Assembly: GCA_963732765.1 (NCBI GenBank)
Contig: CAVTAS010000001.1
Span: 62,001-126,000, forward strand
Origin: JANYHF01 sp963732765
GTDB taxonomy: Bacteria; Pseudomonadota; Alphaproteobacteria; Rhizobiales; Hyphomicrobiaceae
Direction of reading: 5' to 3'
Length of the DNA stretch: 64,000 nt
The notes under the pieces: generated by a model
What the model was told of the DNA's origin: nothing
The model's database searches: none
Seen by the model: only the letters and a program-made list of their open reading frames with translations
Position numbers and translations under genes: made by a program
In this document: positions 8,918 to 17,671 of the stretch, piece after piece
How the letters are laid out: every line of letters begins with the position of its first letter
Position numbering within the stretch: position 1 is the stretch's first letter

Positions 8918-9395
8918 GAGCCCTGCCACTTGGACTTCAATAGTTCTTGCACTGCTCATCCTTCTCCTCTCCACCCCCGCCTTCGCCGTCAACCCCGAGG
9001 AGATCCTCGCCGATCCTGCTCTGGAATCCCGAGCCAGAACCCTCAGCCAGGAACTGCGCTGCCTGGTGTGCCAGAACCAATCCATCGACGACAGCGACGC
9101 CGGCCTCGCCAAGGATCTCCGCGTCTTGCTCCGTGAGCGTCTCACCGCCGGAGACACCGACGAGCAGGCCATGGCTTTCATCGTCAACCGCTACGGCAAT
9201 TTTGTCTTGCTGAAGCCGCCGTTCCAGTGGAACACGGCGCTGCTGTGGCTTTCGCCGGTTCTCTTGTTGTTGCTGGCGGGCGGCGGATTCTATGCCTATC
9301 TGCGCCGGGGCAAGGATACCCCCGAACCGGCTGCGCTCAACGCCGAGGACGAAGCGCGCCTCGCCCAACTGCTTGAAGACGGACCCAACCGATAA
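8883..9395 (+). CDS. ccmH: Cytochrome c maturation protein CcmH
   Basis: CcmH is a membrane-anchored periplasmic thiol oxidoreductase that reduces or presents the CXXCH motif of apocytochrome c. The motif LRCLVCQNQSIDDSDA is intact, with signal/anchor SIVLALLILLLSTPAFA before it and a C-terminal membrane segment LLWLSPVLLLLLAGGGFYAYL. The only ATG in frame ahead of the signal segment is at 8883, within the right arm of a dispersed repeat, giving an unusual head MRAPFPYGRRKW. No other ATG, GTG or TTG fits between it and the signal segment. The stop TAA overlaps the ccmI ATG by one base. Confidence 0.9.
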   Translation: MRAPFPYGRRKWSPATWTSIVLALLILLLSTPAFAVNPEEILADPALESRARTLSQELRCLVCQNQSIDDSDAGLAKDLRVLLRERLTAGDTDEQAMAFIVNRYGNFVLLKPPFQWNTALLWLSPVLLLLLAGGGFYAYLRRGKDTPEPAALNAEDEARLAQLLEDGPNR

Positions 9396-10627
9396 TGCTC
9401 TGGATCATCCTTTCACTGATGACGCTGGCCGCCGCCGCCTATGTGGCCGCGCCATTCCTGCGCCCGATCGACCGCGCTGCGGCGGAGCAATCCTCCGACC
9501 TCGGCATATTTCGCGACCAGTTGGCCGAGATCGACCGTGAGGAGAGGGCCGGGCTGATCGAGCCAGCGGCGGCGGCGAGCGCGCGCACCGAAATCAAGCG
9601 GCGTATGCTGACGGCCGACAAGGCGGCGTCCGCGGGTGGGACAACAACCCCCCTGACGGCGCTGGAATACAAGTTTGCTTTTCTCAGCATGATGGCGGTC
9701 ACGGTTTTGGGGTCGGCCATTCTTTATGCCTACAATGGCAATCCGGGCCTGCCGTCGTCGATCCGGATGCAGGGGACCCAACTGGGCCAAGCCGCCAGCA
9801 CCGAGCCGCCGGCGCAGCCCTCGGCCTCCGATGTCGACACCGCCATCGCCAAGCTGGCCGAACGGCTCAAGTCCAATCCCGACGACGTGCGCGGCTGGGC
9901 CATGCTCGGCTGGTCCTATCTCGGCACAGGCAAGTATGCCGACGCCATCGCAGCCTATCGCAAGGCCGGCTCGCTGGACCCCAAGAACCCCTCCATCAAG
10001 TCCGGCCTCAGCCAGGCGCTGATCAAGGCCGCCGACGGCAAGGTGACGCCGGAAGCGCTGGCCGTCATCGACGAGGTGCTGGCGATCGATCCCAAGGAAT
10101 CGGGCGCGCGCTTCGACAAGGGGCTGGCCAAGCTGCAGGGCGGCGACGCCAAGGGCGCGCTGGACGATTGGATCGCGCAGCTGAAGGACGCCGGGCCCGA
10201 CGACAAGTGGCCGGGGGAACTCCGTCAACGGATTATCGAGACGGCCAAGGAGAACAAAATAGACGTGAGCGGACGGTTGCCGGCGGAGACGGCCGCCGCT
10301 GCCGGGCCGGCTGCGCCCGCCCCCGCCGCATCGGTCGTGATGCCGACGCCCGGTCCCACCCCGGCCGACATCGAGGCCGCCAAAACCATGAGCCCCGAGG
10401 ATCAGCAGACCATGATCAAGGGCATGGTCGAGCGGCTGGCGGCAAAACTGGAGGCCAATCCAAACAACGTCGATGGTTGGATACAACTCATGCGCTCGCG
10501 CAAGGTCATGGGCGAGATGGATAACGCCAAGGTTGCCTTCAAGAAGGCCTTGAGCGTGTTCGAGGGCGCGGCGGAGGAGAAAAACAAGTTGACGGCCGCC
10601 GCCGGCGAGCTTGGTATCGCGCCGTAG
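9395..10627 (+). CDS. ccmI: Cytochrome c biogenesis protein CcmI
   Basis: CcmI is the apocytochrome chaperone of the haem ligation complex. The 410-residue product has an N-terminal membrane segment (about 2-20), a cytoplasmic loop with DLGIFRDQLAEIDREERAGLI, a second membrane segment (about 90-110), and a periplasmic TPR region starting at SDVDTAIAKLAERLKSNPDD with the repeat WAMLGWSYLGTGKYADAIAAYRKA. A second TPR-like copy near the end reads MVERLAAKLEANPNNVDGWIQLMRS. The linker between is Ala/Pro-rich. It is the last gene of the ccm operon. The order F-H-I differs from the I-E-F-H order common in rhizobia. Confidence 0.92.
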   Translation: MLWIILSLMTLAAAAYVAAPFLRPIDRAAAEQSSDLGIFRDQLAEIDREERAGLIEPAAAASARTEIKRRMLTADKAASAGGTTTPLTALEYKFAFLSMMAVTVLGSAILYAYNGNPGLPSSIRMQGTQLGQAASTEPPAQPSASDVDTAIAKLAERLKSNPDDVRGWAMLGWSYLGTGKYADAIAAYRKAGSLDPKNPSIKSGLSQALIKAADGKVTPEALAVIDEVLAIDPKESGARFDKGLAKLQGGDAKGALDDWIAQLKDAGPDDKWPGELRQRIIETAKENKIDVSGRLPAETAAAAGPAAPAPAASVVMPTPGPTPADIEAAKTMSPEDQQTMIKGMVERLAAKLEANPNNVDGWIQLMRSRKVMGEMDNAKVAFKKALSVFEGAAEEKNKLTAAAGELGIAP

Positions 10628-10828
10628 CCAAGAGTCCCAAAATCTCCCGGAATTTCCCACTTGTTTCCGGTAGTTTGCTCGCAAGAGTTCCAGATTTTCC
10701 TGAGATTTTCCCAGGAGTTCCGTCCCTCAGATGTCGCGGGGCAAGCCGCCGCATAGGTCTGCCGTCCGGGCGCTGATATCGAGTCAGGATGGGCGCGTTG
10801 AGGGGCCGATGCAACCGAGGGTTACCAA

Positions 10829-11485
10829 ATGAACTCGCCAACCGATGCCGTCGTCGACAGCCTCAGCCGCAGCTTCGCCAGCGCTGTGAAAACCGAGAAA
10901 CCGTACCCGCATTGGCAGCTGAAAAACTGCCTGCCGGACGAGGTCGCCAAGACCGTTCTCACGCTGCCGTTCCAGGCCCCGGGGCTGGATGGCGTGTCGG
11001 GCAAACGCGAGCTGCACAACAAGACCCGCACCTATTTCGACGTTGAGAATCAGGCCAAGTTTCCCTCGGTCAAAGCCATCTCTGAGGGCCTGCAGGACCC
11101 GCGCACAACCTCGATGGTCGAGCGCCAGTTCGGCATCGATCTCAAGGGGTCCTATCTGCGGATCGAATACGCCATGGACATCGACGGCTTCTGGCTCGAG
11201 CCGCACTCCGATCTCGGGGTAAAACTGTTCACGTTCCTGCTCTATCTGTCCACGGACAAAGAGCATGCAGATCTTGGTACGGACATTTATGATGGCGAGA
11301 AAAAGTGGGTCGGCCGCTCGCCCTTCGCCAGCAACAGCGCGATGGTGTTCGTGCCCTCGAACAACACCTTCCACGGCTTCGAGAAGCGGCCGATCGTGGG
11401 CGTCAGGAAATCGATCATCATCAACTATGTGACCGACGCCTGGCTCGCCCGCGAGCAATTGGCCTATCCGAATACGCCAATCTGA
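10829..11485 (+). CDS. 2OG-Fe(II) oxygenase superfamily protein
   Basis: The 218-residue protein has the iron ligands of the superfamily: EPHSDLGVKLFTFLLYLS supplies His-x-Asp and NNTFHGFEKRPIVGVRKSI supplies the distal His and the 2-oxoglutarate-binding Arg. FLLYLS is the usual core strand between them. The substrate is unknown; proteins of this size act on small molecules, sugars or protein side chains. It follows ccmI after 200 bases that contain no obvious gene, and is convergent with the GlcG-like gene, with 8 bases between the stops. Confidence 0.8.
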   Translation: MNSPTDAVVDSLSRSFASAVKTEKPYPHWQLKNCLPDEVAKTVLTLPFQAPGLDGVSGKRELHNKTRTYFDVENQAKFPSVKAISEGLQDPRTTSMVERQFGIDLKGSYLRIEYAMDIDGFWLEPHSDLGVKLFTFLLYLSTDKEHADLGTDIYDGEKKWVGRSPFASNSAMVFVPSNNTFHGFEKRPIVGVRKSIIINYVTDAWLAREQLAYPNTPI

Positions 11486-11493
11486 TCAAAGGC

Positions 11494-11940
11494 TTAGGAG
11501 CTAGCAGCCAACGCTGCGATCCCCGCCTCGCCGACCTGCTGGTCCTGCACCGAGGACATGCCCGAGACGCCGATGCCGCCGATGATTTTGCCGTCGGCAA
11601 AAATCGGAAGGCCGCCTTCCAGCGGCGTCAATCCGTTCATGGCGAGCAGCCGCAGCTGGCCGCCGCCGGTGGCCACCAGGTCCTGAAACAGCTTGGTCTG
11701 GCGCTTGAAGCGCACCGCCGTCTGGGCCTTGTCCTGGGCGATCTGCACACTGCCGATCTGGCCGTTTTCCATGCGCGTGAGCAGCACCAGATTGGCCCCG
11801 GAATCGACAATCGCGATGATCATCGGCCAGCCGTTTTTCAAGGCTTCCGCCTCGGCCGCCGCCGTCACGATTTTGGCCTGCGCCAGGGTGATCGGCGGGC
11901 CGTAGGCGGGGGGCGTGGACGCGGGCGCGGGGGTGCTCAT
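11494..11940 (-). CDS. GlcG/HbpS family haem-binding-like protein (DUF336)
   Basis: The 148-residue product matches the compact GlcG/HbpS fold: the helix TLAQAKIVTAAAEAEALKNGW, the strand pair MIIAIVDSGANLVLLTRMEN, then SVQIAQDKAQTAVRF and the Gly-rich end GGLPIFADGKIIGGIGVSG. Family members bind haem or corrinoids or sit in glycolate and propanediol clusters. I start at the ATG at 11940, which has AGGAG upstream; the extra open codons beyond are unlike the family. It is divergent from a beta-hydroxyacid dehydrogenase gene, with about 97 bases between the start codons, so shared regulation is plausible. Confidence 0.85.
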   Translation of the reverse strand: MSTPAPASTPPAYGPPITLAQAKIVTAAAEAEALKNGWPMIIAIVDSGANLVLLTRMENGQIGSVQIAQDKAQTAVRFKRQTKLFQDLVATGGGQLRLLAMNGLTPLEGGLPIFADGKIIGGIGVSGMSSVQDQQVGEAGIAALAASS

Positions 11941-12037
11941 TCGGGCTCTCCTGATGGGTGGAATTGCGGTCGTGAAGCCTTCCCCGCCGCCTGTCAATGC
12001 TCTAAACCTCTGCCAGCACGAACAGAGGAATCCCGTC

Positions 12038-12927
12038 ATGAGCAAAGTCGCCTGGATCGGTCTCGGGGTCATGGGCTACCCCATGGCGGGCCACATCAAG
12101 GCCAAGGGCGGGCACGACCTGACGGTCTACAACCGCACCGTCGAAAAAGCCGCCAAATGGGCCGCCCAGCATGGCGGCAAGACCGCCGCCACCCCGGCCG
12201 AAGCGGCCAAGGACGCCGATTTCGTCTTCTGTTGCGTCGGCAACGATGCCGACTTGCGCGAGGTCACCTTGGGCGCAAACGGGGCCTTTTCCGGCATGCG
12301 GAAAGGGTCAATTTTCATAGACAATACAACAGCTTCCGCCGATATCGCGCGCGAGCTGAATGAGGCTGCAGGGACACGCGGATTCGGCTTCCTGGATGCT
12401 CCCGGTATCGGGCGGCCAGGCCGGTGCGGAGAACGGCGTCCTGACCGTCATGGTCGGCGGCGATTCCGGCAACCTTCGCAACTGCCGAACCCGTCATAAC
12501 CCACTACGCCCGCATGGTCCGTTTGATCGGCCCGGCCGGGTCGGGGCAGCTGGCCAAAATGGTCAACCAGATCTGCATCGCCGGCCTGGTGCAGGGATTG
12601 TCCGAGGGCGTCCATTTCGCCCAGAAGGCGGGGCTGGATATCCCGGCGGTGATGGAGACGATTTCCAAGGGCGCGGCCGGGTCCTGGCAGATGGACAACC
12701 GCTGGAAGAACATGGCCGCGGGCAAGTTCGACTATGGTTTTGCGGTCGATTGGATGCGCAAGGATCTTGGAATTTGTCTTGAAGAATCAAGGCGTAACGG
12801 GGCCAGCCTGCCGGTCACCGCGCTGGTCGATCAGTTCTATTCCGAGGTGCAGAAAATCGGCGGCAGACGCTGGGATACCTCCAGCCTGGTCGCCCGTTTG
12901 AACCACGCCGACGCCAATAAGGTCTGA
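12038..12927 (+). CDS. Beta-hydroxyacid dehydrogenase, 3-hydroxyisobutyrate dehydrogenase/GarR type (two apparent +1 frameshifts)
   Basis: These enzymes oxidise short beta-hydroxyacids with NAD(P). The start MSKVAWIGLGVMGYPMAGHI carries the GxGxMGxxM dinucleotide motif. DAPVSGGQAGAENG, the substrate-binding signature, and GSGQLAKMVNQ with the catalytic Lys are all present, but in three different frames. Shifts lie at about 12403 (CCCGGTATC) and 12470 (TCCGGCAACC). Deleting one G at each gives about 295 residues, the normal family size. AGAGGAAT precedes the ATG. The exact substrate, perhaps tartronate semialdehyde or 3-hydroxyisobutyrate, cannot be settled from the sequence. Confidence 0.87.
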
Positions 12928-12995
12928 GTGCGACGGAAACCGCCGAGCCCTTCCGTTCGGCCCATTAAGTCCTGCCACCTATCAGAGAGTTCCCA

Positions 12996-13532
12996 ATGAT
13001 CCGCGATACCTCCCGCAACTTCGGCTTGATTTCAATCGTGCTGCATTGGTTCGTGGCCGCCATGATCATCGCCCTGTGGTTTGACGGCCAGGCGCTGGAG
13101 CACGGCGCCACGCCGGCGGGGCGGGCTCAGCATTTCGCCTGGGGCATGGTGGCCGGCCTGTTCATTCTGGCGCGCGTGCTATGGCGGCTGTCGTCGGGAA
13201 ATCCGGAGCCGCTCGGCGCATCGCCGCTGCTGAACGCCATCGCGAAATACGTCAAATTGGCGTTGCTGATCGACATGGTGGTGATGATCTTTGCCGGCGT
13301 TTTGTCGGTCTGGCTGATGGGACGAAGTATCGATGTCCTGGGCGCTTTCGTATTGCCGAGCCCGTTCGCGGCCAATCACGATCTGCACGAGGTCTTCCAA
13401 AAAGCCCATAGTCTGAGTTCCAATCTGATGATCCCCCTGGTCGGTCTGCATGTGCTGGGCGCGCTCAAGCACCTGGTCATCGACCGCGACGGCACGTTCG
13501 GTCGCATGATCTGGCCTGCGCGGCGGGCATAG
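12996..13532 (+). CDS. Cytochrome b561 family protein
   Basis: This is a four-helix inner-membrane di-haem b protein that probably moves electrons from the quinone pool. Helices run at about 12-30, 48-66, 88-112 and 144-165. Candidate haem ligands are His in SIVLHWFVAAMI, in the NHDLHEVFQKAHSL region and in MIPLVGLHVLGALKH. Length (178) fits the YodB/CybB group. It stands alone, 68 bases after the dehydrogenase, and is followed by gabT. Its physiological donor and acceptor are unknown. Confidence 0.88.
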   Translation: MIRDTSRNFGLISIVLHWFVAAMIIALWFDGQALEHGATPAGRAQHFAWGMVAGLFILARVLWRLSSGNPEPLGASPLLNAIAKYVKLALLIDMVVMIFAGVLSVWLMGRSIDVLGAFVLPSPFAANHDLHEVFQKAHSLSSNLMIPLVGLHVLGALKHLVIDRDGTFGRMIWPARRA

Positions 13533-13602
13533 CGTGGCAGCTTGCCGCTGGGGATGCCGGACTGCTACGAGTTCATAGTACGGCAACCCCAGGACAATCC
13601 CC

Positions 13603-14928
13603 ATGGCCACCAAAGCTGACGCCACCGCCCCCGCTTCTGGCAAGATCAAGAACGAGACGTTGCGCGCGCGCCATACGGCAGCGGTTCCGCGCGGCATCTC
13701 GACCAAGAACATCTATGCGGCGAAGGCCGAGAACGCCCATATCTGGGATGTCGAGGGCAAGAAATACATCGATTTCGCTGCTGGTATCGCCGTGGTCAAC
13801 ACCGGCCACCGCCATCCCAAGGTGATGGCGGCCGTCGCAGCCCAGCTGCAGGATTTCACGCACACCTGCTTCAATGTCGCGCCGTACGAGGAATACATCG
13901 CAGTCGCCGAGCGCCTGAACAAGGCGACTCCGGGAACGTTCGAAAAGAAGACCATGTTCGTCACAACCGGCGCGGAAGGCGTTGAAAACGCTGTGAAAAT
14001 AGCGCGCGTGGCGACCGGGCGCACGGCCATCGTGGCCTTCACCGGCGCCTTCCATGGCCGCACCATGATGGGCATGGCGCTGACCGGCAAAGTGGTGCCC
14101 TACAAGAAGGGCTTTGGTCCCTTCCCTGCCGAGGTCTACCACGCGCCGTTCCCTAAGCCGTATTTTGGCATCACAGTCGAGAACGCGCTCGCGGGCCTCA
14201 AGGACCTGTTTTCAGCCGACGTCGATCCCCAGCGCGTCGCCGCCGTGATCATCGAGCCGGTGCAGGGCGAGGGCGGGTTCTATGTCGCGCCGCCGGAATT
14301 CCTGAAGGCGCTGCGCAAGCTGTGCGACGAGCATGGAATTCTCCTCATCGCCGACGAAATCCAGACCGGCATCGCGCGCACCGGCAAGATGTTCGCGATC
14401 GAATATGCCGGCGTGGTTCCGGATCTGGTGGTCATGGCCAAGGGCCTGGGCGGAGGCTTTCCGCTGGCCGCCATCACGGGACGGGCTGATCTGATGGACG
14501 CCGCGCTGCCCGGCGGATTGGGCGGCACCTATGCCGGCAGCCCGGTGGGGTTGGCGGCCGCTGCGGCGGTGCTTGACGTGGTCGAAGAGGAGGACCTCTG
14601 CGGCAAGGCGATAAAGCTCGGCAAGACGATCACGGATCGTCTGCTGGCGCTGCAGAAGAAGAACGAGTTCTCCTGCATCGGCGACGTGCGCGGTTTAGGC
14701 GCCATGGTGGCGGTTGAACTGGTAAAAGACCGCGTAAGCAAGTCGCCGGATGCGGACCTGACGACCAAAGTGGTGGCGAAATGCCAGGAAAAGGGGCTGC
14801 TGATCCTCACCTGCGGCCCGAACGCCAATGTCATACGATTCCTGGCGCCTTTGACCTGCCCGGAGGGCGTGGCCAAGGAAGGGTTGGATATTTTCGAAGC
14901 GGCCCTGCGTGAGGCGGTGGGGGTGTAG
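13603..14928 (+). CDS. gabT: 4-aminobutyrate aminotransferase (class III)
   Basis: GabT transfers the amino group of GABA to 2-oxoglutarate, giving succinate semialdehyde. In the 441 residues are VTTGAEGVENAVKIAR (cofactor phosphate), GAFHGRTMMGMALTGK, EPVQGEGGF, the PLP-ring Asp in LLIADEIQTG and the Schiff-base Lys in LVVMAKGLGGGFPLAA. GGTYAGSPVGLAAAAAVLDV follows, as in GabT. The first 20 residues are a variable Ala/Lys-rich extension. No gabD is adjacent. 5-aminovalerate is an alternative substrate, which would connect to glutaryl-CoA dehydrogenase two genes downstream. Confidence 0.92.
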   Translation: MATKADATAPASGKIKNETLRARHTAAVPRGISTKNIYAAKAENAHIWDVEGKKYIDFAAGIAVVNTGHRHPKVMAAVAAQLQDFTHTCFNVAPYEEYIAVAERLNKATPGTFEKKTMFVTTGAEGVENAVKIARVATGRTAIVAFTGAFHGRTMMGMALTGKVVPYKKGFGPFPAEVYHAPFPKPYFGITVENALAGLKDLFSADVDPQRVAAVIIEPVQGEGGFYVAPPEFLKALRKLCDEHGILLIADEIQTGIARTGKMFAIEYAGVVPDLVVMAKGLGGGFPLAAITGRADLMDAALPGGLGGTYAGSPVGLAAAAAVLDVVEEEDLCGKAIKLGKTITDRLLALQKKNEFSCIGDVRGLGAMVAVELVKDRVSKSPDADLTTKVVAKCQEKGLLILTCGPNANVIRFLAPLTCPEGVAKEGLDIFEAALREAVGV

Positions 14929-14994
14929 TGTTCAGCTAGCCGTGCCGCTATTTTTGAACTAGACTACGCCTATCTTTGGCAAGAGGTTCGGACT

Positions 14995-15270
14995 ATGGCG
15001 GAATTGGACGAAGGCACTTTGATGCTTCGCATCTTGCGTGAAGTCAGAGCCGATCAGGCGCAGCATAGAACACTCATTCTACAAACCATCGATACATTGC
15101 GTCGAATGGATCAGCGCTTGGATGCTCGTATAAGTGCCGTTGACCTGAGGATCGCCGGACTGCACGATAATCTTGAGCTGATGATCAAATCAGAAATTAT
15201 GGGCCGGATGACAAACTTCGAGACGAAGTACGAACATCGCCTGGACAAACTAGAGGAAACGACGTCTTGA
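14995..15270 (+). CDS. Small coiled-coil protein of unknown function
   Basis: The 91-residue product is almost entirely predicted helix with heptad-like hydrophobic spacing (LMLRILREVRADQ, LILQTIDTLRRMDQRLDARI, LELMIKSEIMGRMTNFETKYEHRLDKLEE). It has no membrane segment or signal peptide. AAGAGG lies upstream of the ATG. Its stop overlaps the TTG start of gcdH (TTGA), so the two are probably co-translated. I do not recognise a named family; a small structural or adaptor coiled coil is all the sequence supports. Confidence 0.65.
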   Translation: MAELDEGTLMLRILREVRADQAQHRTLILQTIDTLRRMDQRLDARISAVDLRIAGLHDNLELMIKSEIMGRMTNFETKYEHRLDKLEETTS

Positions 15271-16472
15271 CGGTTACAGATGCCGCCAAACCCGCGCCGT
15301 TCCAATGGGACGACCCATTCCTTCTCGAGGAACAGCTCTCCGAAGATGACCGCTTGATCCGCGATACCGCGCGCGGCTATGCTGAGGATAAGCTGGAACC
15401 GCGTGTGAAACAGGCGTACCGCGAGGAAATTTTCGATCCCGCTGTTATGCGCGAGATGGGCGAACTGGGGCTGCTGGGCTCGACGCTGCCCGAGGAGTAT
15501 GGGGGAGCGGGCGCCAGCTACGTTTCCTACGGCCTGGTCGCGCGCGAGATCGAGCGCGTCGATAGCGGCTACCGTTCGGCCATGTCGGTGCAGTCCTCAC
15601 TGGTGATGCATCCAATTTATGCCTATGGGACCGAGGCGCAGAAGAAGAAGTACCTGCCGGGTCTCGCCGCCGGAAAACTCATCGGCTGCTTCGGCCTCAC
15701 CGAGCCGGACGCCGGTTCCGATCCCGCCGGCATGATTTCGCGCGCAGTGAAAGAGCCAGCGGGCGGTTACCGGCTGACTGGCGCCAAGACGTGGATCTCG
15801 AATGCTCCGGTGGCGGACGTGTTCGTGGTCTGGGCCAAGAGCGAGGCGCATGGCGGCGAGATCAAGGGCTTCGTGCTTGAGAAGGGCATGACGGGCCTTT
15901 CCGCCCCCAAGATCGACGGCAAACTTAGCCTGCGCGCCTCTGTCACGGGCGAGATCGTGATGGACAACGTGGTGGTCGGCGAAGACGCGCTGCTGCCGAA
16001 CGTTTCCGGCCTGAAGGGTCCGTTCGGCTGCCTGAATCGCGCGCGCTACGGCATCGCCTGGGGCGTGATGGGCGCGGCCGAGGCTTGCTGGCATGCGGCA
16101 AGGACGTACACGCTGGAACGCAAGCAGTTCGGCCGCCCACTGGCCCAGACGCAGCTCATCCAGAAGAAGCTCGCCGACATGCAGACCGAGATCGCGCTCG
16201 GCCTGCAGGCGGCGTTGCGCGTCGGGCAGCTGTTTGACGCCGGCAAGCTGGCGCCGGAGATGATCTCGCTGATCAAGCGCAACAACTGCGGCAAGGCGCT
16301 GGATATCGCGAGGATGGCGCGCGACATGCACGGCGGCAACGGCATTTCCGACGCGTTCCCGGTCATGCGGCACATGGTGAACCTGGAGACAGTGAACACC
16401 TATGAGGGCACGCACGACGTGCACGCCCTGATATTAGGACGGGCGCAGACAGGGCTGCAGGCGTTTTTCTAG
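15267..16472 (+). CDS. gcdH: Glutaryl-CoA dehydrogenase
   Basis: GcdH oxidises and decarboxylates glutaryl-CoA to crotonyl-CoA in lysine and aromatic catabolism, passing electrons to ETF. The 401 residues follow the acyl-CoA dehydrogenase plan with LTEPDAGSDPAGM and AKTWISNAPVADVFVVWAK (FAD and substrate contacts), GCLNRARYGIAWGVMGAAE and RKQFGRPLAQTQLIQKKLADMQTEI, wording characteristic of GcdH. The catalytic base is the Glu in TVNTYEGTHDVHAL. The start is TTG at 15267, overlapping the stop of the upstream coiled-coil gene. A tie to GabT acting on 5-aminovalerate is inferred. Confidence 0.92.
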   Translation: MTVTDAAKPAPFQWDDPFLLEEQLSEDDRLIRDTARGYAEDKLEPRVKQAYREEIFDPAVMREMGELGLLGSTLPEEYGGAGASYVSYGLVAREIERVDSGYRSAMSVQSSLVMHPIYAYGTEAQKKKYLPGLAAGKLIGCFGLTEPDAGSDPAGMISRAVKEPAGGYRLTGAKTWISNAPVADVFVVWAKSEAHGGEIKGFVLEKGMTGLSAPKIDGKLSLRASVTGEIVMDNVVVGEDALLPNVSGLKGPFGCLNRARYGIAWGVMGAAEACWHAARTYTLERKQFGRPLAQTQLIQKKLADMQTEIALGLQAALRVGQLFDAGKLAPEMISLIKRNNCGKALDIARMARDMHGGNGISDAFPVMRHMVNLETVNTYEGTHDVHALILGRAQTGLQAFF

Positions 16473-16504
16473 TATGGTGCCTCATGCACCAACCTACCCA
16501 CAAC

Positions 16505-16595
16505 CGTCATCGCCGCGTAGGCGGGGAGCTGTCCAGGGTTCGGCGGCGGGACAAACTTGAAGCATGGACAGGTCCCGGCCTTCGCCGGGATGACG
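16505..16595. repeat. Dispersed CGTCAT...ATGACG inverted repeat, copy 1
   Basis: The element opens with CGTCATCGCCGCGTAGGCG and closes with GGCCTTCGCCGGGATGACG, with inner CTGTCCAGG/ACAGGTCC arms. It is the common proteobacterial type with CGTCATCCCGGCGAA ends. A related copy is at 58420-58567. It lies between gcdH and the lysE-type gene. Confidence 0.8.
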
Positions 16596-16635
16596 AAATT
16601 TGGGTGTTAGTGGATAAGTTAGGGAGTTGACAGAC

Positions 16636-17262
16636 ATGCTGCTCGCAACCTGGCTCGCCTTCGTCGCCGCGACGCTCGTGTTGCTCTTCATCCCCGGCCC
16701 AACCGTAACGCTGGTGGTCGGCTACGCCATGGCGCGTGGGCGGGCCTCGGCGGTCGCAACGGCGCTCGGCGTGGCGCTCGGCGATTTCACCGCCATGACG
16801 CTGTCGCTGCTCGGCATGGGCGCGCTGCTGTCGGCCTCGGCCGCGCTGTTCACGGCGGTGAAGCTCGCGGGCGCGGCCTATCTGCTCTATCTCGGCTACA
16901 AGCTCTGGACCGCTCCGGTGGGCGACGCGGCCGATGCTGCGGCCCCGGGCCAAGTCTCGACCCACCGCCAGATGCTCTGGCACGCCTTTGCGGTGACCGC
17001 GCTCAACCCCAAGAGCATCCTGTTCTTCGTCGCCTTCGTGCCGCAGTTCATCGACAAGTCGATTGCGTTCGGCCCGCAGGTGGCGATCCTGGTCGCGACC
17101 TTCGTGGTGCTGGCGGTGGTCAACGCGCTGGCCTATGCGCTGCTGGCGGCGCAGGCGCGCACCATGCTGCGGCGGCCGTCGGTGTTGCGGGTCGTCAACC
17201 GCACCGGCGGCGGCATCTTGATGGGTGCGGGCGTGGCGGCGGCGCTGACGCGGGGGCCGTGA
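16636..17262 (+). CDS. LysE/RhtB family amino-acid exporter
   Basis: A 208-residue inner-membrane exporter with about six spans. The first span and loop, LATWLAFVAATLVLLFIPGPTVTLVVGYAMARG, include the family's PGP motif. It is followed by ATALGVALGDFTAMTLSLLG and by FAVTALNPKSILFFVAFVPQFID, the second conserved NP-containing block. I begin at the ATG at 16636; a TTG three codons upstream is possible. Typical substrates are homoserine, threonine or lysine; none can be assigned. It stands alone after the repeat. Confidence 0.9.
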   Translation: MLLATWLAFVAATLVLLFIPGPTVTLVVGYAMARGRASAVATALGVALGDFTAMTLSLLGMGALLSASAALFTAVKLAGAAYLLYLGYKLWTAPVGDAADAAAPGQVSTHRQMLWHAFAVTALNPKSILFFVAFVPQFIDKSIAFGPQVAILVATFVVLAVVNALAYALLAAQARTMLRRPSVLRVVNRTGGGILMGAGVAAALTRGP

Positions 17263-17332
17263 GGTAGGCCCGGATAACTCGGATAGGATTGGATTGTATG
17301 TCTTGTTCTGCTGGCATCGTTTCATGGAACAG

Positions 17333-17671
17333 CTAGATCATCACCTGGAATCCCGCCGTCATGGACGGAAAAGCCTGCCCTGCTTTCGATTTTTTCCAAT
17401 AGTTCTTTCTACGTTGCAAGTTGGCGACAGCGATAATAACGATTCGATCATTCTTGATGGTATAGATCAATCCAAACGGAAATCGATGGATCAAGTGCCG
17501 TTGCCGTTTCGGGGCAATCTTTCGCCAAGCTTGGGGAGAGCGCTCAATCCGGTCGATTCCCGCAAACACTTCCAGCAAGAACTCGCGGCCTAAGTCGGAC
17601 TGCTGTTGTTCATAATACTCGAACTCGTGCTTCAGTTCCTTTTCCGTTTCCGGGTGCAGTTCGGCGATCAT
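17333..17671 (-). CDS. ParE/RelE superfamily toxin
   Basis: A 112-residue toxin-like protein: ELHPETEKELKHEFEYYEQQQSDLGREFLLEVFAGIDRIERSPQAWRKI, then RFPFGLIYTIKNDRIVIIAVANLQRRKNYWKKS. The helix-helix-sheet order and the RFPFGLIY strand followed by a basic end are typical of ParE/RelE toxins. It could be a gyrase poison or a ribosome-dependent nuclease; the sequence does not decide. The ATG overlaps the upstream antitoxin stop as ATGA, the normal arrangement for such pairs. Confidence 0.85.
   Translation of the reverse strand: MIAELHPETEKELKHEFEYYEQQQSDLGREFLLEVFAGIDRIERSPQAWRKIAPKRQRHLIHRFPFGLIYTIKNDRIVIIAVANLQRRKNYWKKSKAGQAFPSMTAGFQVMI

Noticed and set aside
6648..9395. One 915-codon open frame that looks like a CcmF-CcmH fusion protein
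   Set aside because: Residues from about 8035 to 8880 in this frame are nonsense, while the correct CcmF C-terminus lies in the +1 frame. The apparent fusion comes from a single extra base.
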